From Candidatus Eiseniibacteriota bacterium (GTDB lineage: Bacteria > Eisenbacteria > RBG-16-71-46 > CAIMUX01 > WJJG01), in NCBI GenBank assembly GCA_014729815.1, contig WJJG01000049.1, forward strand, positions 1 through 41,313: a stretch of DNA of 41,313 bases. The letters are read 5' to 3'. Below, piece by piece: positions 34,829 to 41,313 of the stretch. The notes below the pieces were generated by a model. That model ran no database searches. It was not told the DNA's origin and saw only the letters and a list, made by a program, of their open reading frames with translations. How positions within the stretch are numbered: the stretch's first letter is position 1; each line of letters starts with the position of its first letter. The translations under genes were made by a program, and so were the position numbers.

Positions 34829-36390
34829 GCAACAGACCACGTGCGCCCGGCGCCCGGCAGGGAGGCGGCCCGCGTCCGCGAGCCGGAGGACGGCGTGCGG
34901 TGCTGCTGCTCGGTTGCCTGCTGGCGGTGCTGATGCGGGGGACGGTCGCGGCGGAAGGCGCGGAGCCGCCTCCGCGCCCGGGACAGCGCCCGCCGGGCGT
35001 GCTGATCGCGGTCTGGAAGAAGGACCTCGGCCGACACGTCGGCCGGCAGATCGACGCCGATGCGGAGCATGTGGCCGCGGCCACACTCGATCGGCGCTGC
35101 GTGCTGCTCGACGCGCGCAGCGGCCGGGAGATCTGGAGCCGGCGGCGCGACGCCGGCGTGCAGGCCGGACTCACACTGATCGAGGGAGCCGTGCTCGGCG
35201 TCACCGACTTTCCCGAGGGGCGCCTCTTCTGCCTCGCGCGGGTGAGTGGGCGCGAGCGCTGGAGCGTCCCGCTCGGTGAGGCCTGGGGCGCCCCCCTCGT
35301 GGCGGATGGACGGGTCTTCGCCGCCTCGTTGCCCGGTCGTGTGGCCTGCGTCTCTCTCGAAGATGGGCGCGAGCTCTGGCATCAGCGGACCCACCTGCGC
35401 GTGCGCGCCCCGCTGGCTCTGTGCGATTCGCTGCTGCTCGTGCCCACGCTGAACGACAGCCTCTTGGCGCTGGATGCGGCCAGTGGCGCCCGCCGCTGGA
35501 GCGTCGCGCCGGGCGGAGCGCTCTACGGTCCACCCGTGTGGACCGGAACGCAGCTCTGGACGCTGAGCTTCGAGGGCCGACTCTCGGCGCTGGATCCCGG
35601 GAAGGGTCGTATCCGGGCCTCGCGGCAGCTCGACGGTCTCTTCCGCAGCGGCCTGGCCGCGCGCGGAGACCGCCTGGCGGCGCTCGCGACGGACGGCACG
35701 CTGTGGATGCTGGACGCCGAGAATGGAGACCTGCTCTGGCGCGCGGAGCTGGGCACGGCAGCCGACCTGCCCCCCGCGCTGGATGACGAAACGGTCTGGG
35801 TGGGACTGCTCGATGGCAGCGTGCATGCGTTCCGCGCTGCCGATGGACGCCCGCTGAGCTGCCTGCGCGTGGATCCACCGGTGGCTGCCCGCATCGCGAT
35901 CGCGCCCCCCCTGCATCTGATCTCCGGTGGTCGGGGGACGCTTGCGGCCTACCAGTGGAGCGGGCGGGGCGCCCCGCGGCGCGACACCGGGCGGTCTCTT
36001 TCCGGCCACCGGACCTCGTTGCGGGCCCGCAGCGCACCGCGACGTGGATGGCCGCGCGGACTGGCCGTCTCGCTCGCGGCGCACCATCTGGGCGAGGCGC
36101 CCGAGATCTTCGCGCGCGCCGCGCGGCGGGACGAGAGCCGCGTCGGAAAGCGGCGAGGCTGGTTGCGCTGGGTGACACTGGTGGGCTGGGTGGCCGGGGC
36201 GGGAGCCGCCCTCTGGCTGCAGCACGAGGCCGATCAGGCCTACGATCAGTACCTCCATACCGGGGATCCGCGGGAGCGCGAGCGGCAGATCGATCGCGCC
36301 GAGCGCCTCGATCGCGGTGCGCTGGGGGCCTGGATCGGTTCGGAGGGGTTCTTCCTGCTAGGACTCTGGGCCTGGTTGCGGGAGTCGTGA
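34816..36390 (+). CDS. PQQ-type beta-propeller protein with C-terminal membrane segments
   Basis: A 524-residue exported protein. A signal peptide or anchor (VLLLGCLLAVLMRGTVAAE) is followed by seven or so PQQ-like blades between residues about 65 and 390, such as LLDARSGREIWSRR, SLEDGRELWHQRTH, ALDAASGARRWSV and MLDAENGDLLWRAELG. The C terminus has two hydrophobic segments (VTLVGWVAGAGAALWL and the last 20 residues) around a short charged helix (GDPRERERQIDRAERL). It overlaps the barrel gene by 13 bases. Blade sequences resemble BamB-like scaffolds, so a role with the neighbouring barrel is plausible but unproved. Confidence 0.75.
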   Translation: MELLGNRPRAPGARQGGGPRPRAGGRRAVLLLGCLLAVLMRGTVAAEGAEPPPRPGQRPPGVLIAVWKKDLGRHVGRQIDADAEHVAAATLDRRCVLLDARSGREIWSRRRDAGVQAGLTLIEGAVLGVTDFPEGRLFCLARVSGRERWSVPLGEAWGAPLVADGRVFAASLPGRVACVSLEDGRELWHQRTHLRVRAPLALCDSLLLVPTLNDSLLALDAASGARRWSVAPGGALYGPPVWTGTQLWTLSFEGRLSALDPGKGRIRASRQLDGLFRSGLAARGDRLAALATDGTLWMLDAENGDLLWRAELGTAADLPPALDDETVWVGLLDGSVHAFRAADGRPLSCLRVDPPVAARIAIAPPLHLISGGRGTLAAYQWSGRGAPRRDTGRSLSGHRTSLRARSAPRRGWPRGLAVSLAAHHLGEAPEIFARAARRDESRVGKRRGWLRWVTLVGWVAGAGAALWLQHEADQAYDQYLHTGDPRERERQIDRAERLDRGALGAWIGSEGFFLLGLWAWLRES

Positions 36391-36392
36391 GG

Positions 36393-37709
36393 ATGCGTGT
36401 CCGGACGTCGAGACGGCACCCGTACGGGCGCGGCGCATGGCTGCTCGCACTCGCACTGCTCTTCTCTTGCGGCTGCAGCGGACGCGATCGCGAGAATCCG
36501 TTCGATCCGCTCAATCCGGAGACCGGCGGTGCGCCCGCCGCGGCCCGGACGCGCGCCGATTGCGGGCGCGTGACCCTCTCCTGGGACGATCTCGGGATGC
36601 GTGACCTCGCTGGACACCGCATCTGGCGGGCGGAATGGCACGCCGACGAGACCGCGGCGCTCGGTACGCTGCTCACGCCCGAGACATTGCCGGCGGAGCG
36701 CGCGACCTACGTCGATTCCACGGTGCAGAACGACCAGAGTTACGTCTACCGCGTCGAGTACCAGTTCGGCGCCGATTCGGCGGCGGCCTATGCGGCGCCC
36801 ATCGAGGCCCGCCCCGGGGGCGCCTTGGCCTGGTCGGCCGATCCCTGCGGCTGGGGCCTGGCGCTGCTCACGCCCGATGCGGGCGCCGTGGAGCGACTCG
36901 AATCGTACGGCACCGCGGTGCTCGATCTGGACGTCGACCCCCTGGCGCACCGCCTCTTCGCCGCACAGATCGATTCGGGACAGGTGCTGATCTACCGCAG
37001 CGACGGGCCGCGGATCGCCGCGGTGCCGGTGGCGGGGGCGAGCTGCGTGAGCTGGTCGGCGGGCATCGGCGCCCTGGCGGTGGGGGCCTTCTACGAGCAG
37101 CGGGTCGTCTGGATCACACCGCAAGGCGAAACCCTCTGGAGCCTGGAACTGGGTGCGGAGCAGCATCCGGAGGATCTGGCCTTCCGTGATTCGAGCACGA
37201 CCTGGATCGCCGTGCGGGAGGGCGTGCTGCTGCGGGCGGGACTGGGGACTTCGCGCGCGGAGACGCTCGACGTGGCGCTCGAGCGCCCGGTGGCGATCGC
37301 CGAAGATCCGGGCCGCGGCTGTTGGGTGGCCGATCGGGGCGGGGATCTGGTCTACGTCAGCGATCAAGGCGACTCCTGGCGGGCGGCGCCGGGGCAGTTC
37401 GACGAACCGCTCGATGTCGATGCGGTCGGCGACGGCTCCTGCTGGGTGGCTGACCTCGGCAGGGGGGCGGTGGTGCGGGTCGATCGCGAGGCGCAGGTGC
37501 TCGAGGAGATCGGGGGCCTCTCGGGGGCGGCCGGCGTGACCTACGACCCGCTGGCGGCGGCGCTCTGGGTGGCCCTGCCGGAACGCGGGGAGGTTCTCCT
37601 GCGCAGCCTCTCGGATGGCTGGACCCGTCGCATTCTGATCGGCGGCTGTCCGCGCAAGGTGGCCGGCGACTGGGATGGGCGCTGTCGCGCTACGCTGCAC
37701 GGGCGCTGA
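36393..37709 (+). CDS. lipoprotein with fibronectin type III-like domain and propeller-like repeats
   Basis: A 438-residue exported protein. The signal peptide GAWLLALALLFSCGCSG has a possible lipobox at LFSC or SCGC. Then comes the NPFDPLNPETGG motif, common in lipoproteins of this bacterial group, a fibronectin III-like domain (about residues 45-145; RVTLSWDDLGMRDLAGHRIW, SYVYRVEYQFG), and about 280 residues of NHL/propeller-like repeats (GCWVADRGGDLVYVSD, SCWVADLGRGAVVRVD). The ATG at 36393 follows the previous stop by 2 bases with GGGAG 8 bases upstream. It is the last gene of the envelope operon, ahead of a hairpin shared with the convergent MauE-type gene. No enzyme motif is seen. Confidence 0.75.
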   Translation: MRVRTSRRHPYGRGAWLLALALLFSCGCSGRDRENPFDPLNPETGGAPAAARTRADCGRVTLSWDDLGMRDLAGHRIWRAEWHADETAALGTLLTPETLPAERATYVDSTVQNDQSYVYRVEYQFGADSAAAYAAPIEARPGGALAWSADPCGWGLALLTPDAGAVERLESYGTAVLDLDVDPLAHRLFAAQIDSGQVLIYRSDGPRIAAVPVAGASCVSWSAGIGALAVGAFYEQRVVWITPQGETLWSLELGAEQHPEDLAFRDSSTTWIAVREGVLLRAGLGTSRAETLDVALERPVAIAEDPGRGCWVADRGGDLVYVSDQGDSWRAAPGQFDEPLDVDAVGDGSCWVADLGRGAVVRVDREAQVLEEIGGLSGAAGVTYDPLAAALWVALPERGEVLLRSLSDGWTRRILIGGCPRKVAGDWDGRCRATLHGR

Positions 37710-37712
37710 GGA

Positions 37713-37757
37713 GGACGCCGCGCCGGCCGCGGGTCTGTCCGGCGCGCCGGAGCGTCC
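37713..37757. terminator. hairpin between convergent genes, possible two-way terminator
   Basis: Inner stem GCGCCGG (37720-37726) with CCGGCGC (37739-37745); outer stem GGACGC (37713-37718) with GCGTCC (37752-37757), separated by unpaired bases. No T-run on either strand, so it would be a weak or factor-assisted terminator. Confidence 0.4.
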
Positions 37758-37759
37758 CC

Positions 37760-38287
37760 TCAGGCCAGCCCGACTCGCCGTTGTCGCCGCGCATCCCAGA
37801 TCAGCGGCGCGAGCGCACAGAGCAGCAATCCGCAATCCTGGGCGATGAGCCAGAAGCTGACCGTGTGCGACGATTCACCGAAGCAACCGCAGTGGATATC
37901 GATGCCGCGAACGATCGCCTGAAAGATCATGGCGATGAAGACCAGAAGCATGCCGCCGAGCACGATCGCCCCGCCCCGCCAGAGTAGGCCGGTGACGAGC
38001 GCCACCGCGGCGACCATCTCGATGGCGGCCATCAGGATCGCACCGATCGCGGCCCACATCGGGGGAATCACGCGATAGGCGTAGATGTCGGTGGCGAAGG
38101 CGAACGGATCGATCAGCTTCGGAACCGCGGCGCGCACGAAGACGAGCGCGAGCACCACGCGCAGGACCCAGCCCAGAATCGCCAGCGCCCGGGGGGAGAG
38201 CCCGGAGGCGGGGAGCCAGCGAAGCAGGAGCAGACCGGCCAGGATCGTCAAGGCGATGAGGCCCAGGAAGATCAGCACGGCAGTCAT
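37760..38287 (-). CDS. MauE/DoxX-family redox-associated membrane protein
   Basis: A 175-residue inner-membrane protein with about four hydrophobic helices (for example LIFLGLIALTILAGLLLLRW). The loop GIDIHCGCFGES carries the CxC pair and surrounding pattern of the MauE/DoxX redox group. MauE takes part in disulfide formation in methylamine dehydrogenase; relatives are thought to act in periplasmic thiol chemistry. The ATG at 38287 has GAGGAGG 7 bases upstream and overlaps the stop of the rhodanese gene (ATGA), so the two are co-translated. With DUF1573 and rhodanese it forms a compact three-gene minus-strand unit. Confidence 0.82.
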   Translation of the reverse strand: MTAVLIFLGLIALTILAGLLLLRWLPASGLSPRALAILGWVLRVVLALVFVRAAVPKLIDPFAFATDIYAYRVIPPMWAAIGAILMAAIEMVAAVALVTGLLWRGGAIVLGGMLLVFIAMIFQAIVRGIDIHCGCFGESSHTVSFWLIAQDCGLLLCALAPLIWDARRQRRVGLA

Positions 38288-38820
38288 CGACCATCCTCCT
38301 CGAGCTGGGATTCCGCATCCAGCGGAGCCAACAGACCTCCGGCGCCGCGTTCCACCGGATAGCCGCGCGCCTGCCAGGCTTCGAAGCCGGCGGTCATGAT
38401 CACCACGACCTCTTCGCCCGCCTCCCCGAGCCGACGGGCGAGATCGTCGGCCACGGGGACCTCCAGGGCGCTGCCATAGACCAGCAGGGGTTGCCCCCCG
38501 CTCCAGAGGGTCAGCTCGCGATAGAGCTCATCGAAGCGTGATGTCGGCAGGGAAAGGGCCCCCTCGATGTGACTCTCGATGTAGTCGTCGATGGGACGCG
38601 CATCGACGAAGACGTACTCGCCCTCCTCGAAGAGTCGCCGTGCGGCGCCGGGCGTGACGATGCGCGCCCCGCTCTCGGTGAGCAGCTGCGTTGCCGGGAT
38701 GTCGAGCGGCAGCGGTTCCGTGCGCAAGCTGTTGAGGAGCCAGCCGCCAGCCGAGCCGAGGATCAGGATCAGCAGCGTTTCGAGCAGCCAGCGTCCCCAG
38801 GGCCATCGCCGTGCGCGCAT
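38284..38820 (-). CDS. membrane-anchored rhodanese-like protein lacking the catalytic cysteine
   Basis: A 178-residue protein. An N-terminal anchor (LLETLLILILGSAGGWLL) is followed by a rhodanese fold: EGEYVFVDARPIDDYIESHI, then the region GGQPLLVYGSALEVPVADDL, and FEAWQARGYPVE near the end. Active rhodaneses have a Cys after VVY (VVYC-), which carries the persulfide; here it is Gly, so sulfur transfer by the usual route is unlikely. The domain may bind or sense rather than catalyse. The ATG at 38820 has AAAGGAG 6 bases upstream. It lies between the DUF1573 gene (12 bases upstream) and the MauE-type gene. Confidence 0.85.
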   Translation of the reverse strand: MRARRWPWGRWLLETLLILILGSAGGWLLNSLRTEPLPLDIPATQLLTESGARIVTPGAARRLFEEGEYVFVDARPIDDYIESHIEGALSLPTSRFDELYRELTLWSGGQPLLVYGSALEVPVADDLARRLGEAGEEVVVIMTAGFEAWQARGYPVERGAGGLLAPLDAESQLEEDGR

Positions 38821-38832
38821 GCACTCTCCTTT

Positions 38833-39840
38833 CTAACGACGTGCCCGCCGCACGCTGCCGCGTACCGGCACGAGGATCTCGGGTTGTGCCGGATCGTCGG
38901 TCGTGACGCGCAGAGTCGCATCGATGCGGCCCGCGGGCATCTCGGGCGGAATGCGGACCACGACTTCGTAGACGCGCCCGGGCTCCACCGGCGCGACGTC
39001 GATCTGCAAGGCGGGCTCGCTGCAACGGGCGCCGGTTACGCGATGGTTCCCTTCGCCGGCGCCACGCAGGAGCAGCGACCGACTGCGCGTCTGGCCCTCG
39101 CGCACCTGTCCGAGGCTGATCTCGGGCGGGTCGGTACGGAAGAAGCTGAGGATCTGCCCGGCGACTTCGATCTTGAGCGACTTGGCCAGGCGGTGCGAGG
39201 TGCGCACGACCGCGGTCTCGCGGAAGGCGCCCACCGGTGCATCGGGGCGCAGGTGGAAGGTGACGCGGTGCACCAGGCTGTCGCCTGCGCTGCGGCGCTC
39301 GACATCCGCCCGGACTCGCTCCTCGGGCACCACGACCTCGAGCACGCGCAGCGAGTCGCTGCGCAGCGAGTGGATGGTCACGGTCGCCGTGTCGGTCTCC
39401 CCGCGATCGTGCGCGCCGAAATCGATCGCCGTGGGCCGCACGCGCACCATCTCGCGCACGAAGGCCTTCAGTGTGATCTTGGCCTTGGGCGCGCCCGGGT
39501 CGTTGGTGGCCAGCAGGATGTGCTTGGCGATCTGTCCGGAGAAGTGCCGCGTCGAGAGCGTGACGCCCAGGGCGACCGTTTCCCCGGGCTCCAGCGTGCT
39601 GTCGGGCAGCTGCGCCACGGTGCAGCCGCAGTCGCTCTCGATCCCGCGGATCTCGAGGCGCTCTGTGCCGCGGTTGGCGATCTGCACCTCGGCGCGATGG
39701 GTCGCTTCCTGCTTGACGGTGCCGAAATCGATCACCGGCGGATCGAGAACCACCACCGGTCCGGCGACCTGTACGCCGCCGCCCTGGGCGACGGGAAGCA
39801 GCATCGCGCTGACGATGAGGATCGGGATCAGCAGTCGCAT
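38833..39840 (-). CDS. exported DUF1573 protein
   Basis: A 335-residue exported protein. Signal peptide LLIPILIVSAMLLPVAQGGG is followed by an Ig-like DUF1573 domain: VIDFGTVKQEATHRAEVQIA, the family motif ESDCGCTVAQLP, then LEPGETVALGVTL. Two further beta-rich repeats of similar design follow (TAIDFGAHDRGETDTATVTI, PEISLGQVREGQTRSRSLLL). Only the first keeps the CGC pair. DUF1573 proteins are common in Bacteroidetes and relatives and their role is unsettled. The ATG at 39840 has GGAGG 5 bases upstream. First gene of the unit driven by the promoter at 39932-39961. Confidence 0.85.
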   Translation of the reverse strand: MRLLIPILIVSAMLLPVAQGGGVQVAGPVVVLDPPVIDFGTVKQEATHRAEVQIANRGTERLEIRGIESDCGCTVAQLPDSTLEPGETVALGVTLSTRHFSGQIAKHILLATNDPGAPKAKITLKAFVREMVRVRPTAIDFGAHDRGETDTATVTIHSLRSDSLRVLEVVVPEERVRADVERRSAGDSLVHRVTFHLRPDAPVGAFRETAVVRTSHRLAKSLKIEVAGQILSFFRTDPPEISLGQVREGQTRSRSLLLRGAGEGNHRVTGARCSEPALQIDVAPVEPGRVYEVVVRIPPEMPAGRIDATLRVTTDDPAQPEILVPVRGSVRRARR

Positions 39841-39931
39841 CCACGCCTCCGCCCGCTGCGCGGCCCCGTGGCGACGGCCTCCGGATGCAGCGTCAGCGGT
39901 CCTCTCCGCTTCTGGGTCAAGAACGCCGGCC

Positions 39932-39961
39932 AGTATAGAAAGATCCCGATTGCGCGGTCAA
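39932..39961 (-). promoter_or_regulatory. sigma-70-like promoter for the DUF1573-rhodanese-MauE unit
   Basis: On the minus strand TTGACC (39961-39956), an 18-base spacer and TATACT (39937-39932). Transcription would start near 39925, about 85 bases before the DUF1573 ATG. The divergent MBL gene has no clear promoter in this gap. Confidence 0.65.
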
Positions 39962-40023
39962 CGGAGCCTGCGCCAAGATCGCGTGCGGATGGTTCGTGGA
40001 CCGGCAGCCCCTACGGAGGAAGG

Positions 40024-40884
40024 ATGCTCTCCTGGATCGATCTCGGCGGGATCTCCGCCGCCAGCCTGATCGCCAGTCGCTTTCGGCTCGATGGCGGCAG
40101 CATGTTCGGGCAGGTACCCAAGCTGCTCTGGAGCCGCTACGCGAAGGCCGACGCCCAGAACCGCATCCCGCTGGTCGTGCGCCTGCTGCTCGTCCAGAGC
40201 GGAGAGCGGCGCATTCTGGTCGACGCCGGCATGGGGGGCCGGTATGGACCGCGCGAACGCGCGCAGATGGCCATCGATCCCGACCTGGCCGATCTGGGGG
40301 CGCTGCTTGTCGGGGCCGATGTCCCGCCCGACTCGATCTCGGATGTCGTGCTGACCCACCTGCATTTCGATCATGTCGCCGGCCTGGGACGCGCGAGCGG
40401 GCGGGGACCGAGCGAGCTGGTTGTGCCGCAGGCGCGGCTGCATCTGCAGCGCGCGCAGTGGGAGCGGGCCCACGACCCGGGACCGAAGGAACGACGGAGC
40501 TTCCGCGCGGCCGATCTCGAACTGCTCGCGCGGGGGCGCCTGGAGCTGCACGACGGCCCCGCCGAGATCGCCCCGGGCGTGCGGCTGCGCCGCAGCGACG
40601 GGCACACCGAGGGACAGCAATGGGTCTCGCTCCACGGCGCGCGGGGGGTGGTCTTCTATCCGGCCGATCTGATCCCGACCGCGGCGCACATCCGCGCCGC
40701 CTATACGATGGGCTTCGACCTGCGACCGGATCTGGTGATTCGCGAACGCGGCGCGCTCCTGGCCGAGGCGACGCGCGAGTCGGCGGTCCTGGTCTTCGCC
40801 CACGATCCGCGCACGGCGGCGGCCCGCGTGCGCGAGGGGCGCGACGAGTATGTGATTGCCGGCAAGGAGCCGGGATGGGCGTAG
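40024..40884 (+). CDS. MBL-fold metallohydrolase
   Basis: A 286-residue metallo-beta-lactamase-fold protein. The first metal motif THLHFDHVAG (HxHxDH) is intact, preceded by RILVDAGMGGRYGP. Later ligands are DGHTEGQQ, FYPADLIPTAAHI and FAHDP. The pattern resembles lactonases of the AHL-lactonase group and other small ester or lactone hydrolases; substrate cannot be read. The ATG at 40024 follows GGAGG by 4 bases; the frame stays open far upstream but without resemblance to protein. No export signal is seen, so it is probably cytoplasmic. The next gene begins 40 bases later. Confidence 0.85.
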   Translation: MLSWIDLGGISAASLIASRFRLDGGSMFGQVPKLLWSRYAKADAQNRIPLVVRLLLVQSGERRILVDAGMGGRYGPRERAQMAIDPDLADLGALLVGADVPPDSISDVVLTHLHFDHVAGLGRASGRGPSELVVPQARLHLQRAQWERAHDPGPKERRSFRAADLELLARGRLELHDGPAEIAPGVRLRRSDGHTEGQQWVSLHGARGVVFYPADLIPTAAHIRAAYTMGFDLRPDLVIRERGALLAEATRESAVLVFAHDPRTAAARVREGRDEYVIAGKEPGWA

Positions 40885-40924
40885 GCGCAGCGCATCCGGC
40901 CGCCAGAGGGAGGAGTAGCGCGCA

Positions 40925-41313
40925 TTGACGGCCACAACACGCAGATGGATCGGACGACTGGCGCGCGTCTTGGGTATCGTCTTGCTCTGCGCGCTGGTCT
41001 TGGCCGCCTGGAGCTGGCGAGAGGAGCGGCGCAGGGTCGTGTCGCTGGCGCAGCGTTCGCCCCCCGCATGGGTGACCCGCGTGGCCAGCGAGACGCGGCC
41101 GCAGACGACCCTTGCGGGGGCGCGCGACTCCGCCGATGCGGCGATCTTGCATCGCGCGCGGGCGGATTATGGCGCCGGGCATCATGCGCTGGCGCTGGTG
41201 ACACTCGAGGACTATCTGGCCGAGTCGCCGGGAGACGACGAGGCGCGCTTCTACGCCGGCGTGGCGGCGCTGGCCGCGGGCAGCGGGCGGCGTGCGCTCG
41301 AGCATCTCCAGGC
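40925..41313 (+). CDS. membrane-anchored TPR-like protein, N-terminal part
   Basis: Open from a TTG at 40925 (GGGAGGAG 9 bases upstream) to the window edge, 129 residues seen. An N-terminal hydrophobic segment (VLGIVLLCALVLAAWSW) after a basic start suggests a signal anchor. From residue about 75 the pattern HRARADYGAGHHALALVTLE, then ESPGDDEARFYAGVAALAAG, matches TPR-type helices. It is not possible to tell the full length or function. Probably co-transcribed with the MBL gene. Confidence 0.6.
   Translation, partial: MTATTRRWIGRLARVLGIVLLCALVLAAWSWREERRRVVSLAQRSPPAWVTRVASETRPQTTLAGARDSADAAILHRARADYGAGHHALALVTLEDYLAESPGDDEARFYAGVAALAAGSGRRALEHLQ

Noticed and set aside
1-41313. CRISPR arrays, insertion sequences, prophage or toxin-antitoxin genes
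   Set aside because: No regularly spaced repeats, transposase, integrase or phage-type genes were seen on either strand.

Overview
This window is a dense, G+C-rich (about two thirds by eye) bacterial chromosome segment. Gene order and protein types point to an uncultured Gram-negative lineage of the FCB/Eisenbacteria-Krumholzibacteria kind. It carries outer-membrane barrels, lipoproteins, FlgD-like C-terminal domains on secreted proteins, a DUF1573 protein and 2-hydroxyacyl-CoA dehydratase-type activases, which suggests an anaerobic or facultative life. The phylum is an inference; no rRNA is present.

Layout. 1-2578: a PolX-like gene (cut by the window edge) and the ElbB/DJ-1 glyoxalase on the minus strand, then a PfkB sugar/nucleoside kinase. 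2689-7818: a B12-binding radical SAM enzyme, dxs, trxB and def; dxs has a promoter whose spacer holds a perfect 14-bp palindrome. 7847-13378: DUF6125 protein, double-activase protein and a separate dehydratase-like protein, tightly linked. 13375-18500: minus-strand nrnA, a decayed plus-strand secreted glycosidase-like pseudogene, and a minus-strand S8 peptidase with a beta-barrel-like partner. 18501-19291 has no recognisable gene but contains a 19-bp inverted repeat.

19292-27954 is an expanded macromolecular-synthesis block: rpsU, mutS2, dnaG, rpoD and a sulfatase-fold/TPR lipoprotein, with strong sigma-70-like promoters before rpsU and rpoD. 27951-29441 is an RNA-rich block: tRNA-Ile2(CAU), tRNA-Val(CAC), a zinc-ribbon coiled-coil protein and rnpB. 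29473-37709 is a four-gene cell-envelope operon: GT39-type membrane glycosyltransferase, metallopeptidase/propeller/outer-membrane barrel, PQQ-type propeller, and fibronectin-type lipoprotein. 37760-39840 (minus) is DUF1573, a cysteine-less rhodanese and a MauE/DoxX membrane protein, apparently one periplasmic redox cassette. The window ends with an MBL-fold hydrolase and the start of a membrane-anchored TPR protein.

Most genes are housekeeping. The least explained units are the DUF6125/activase/dehydratase operon, the envelope operon, the DUF1573 cassette, and the palindrome in the dxs promoter. No CRISPR array, insertion sequence, prophage or recognised defence system was seen.
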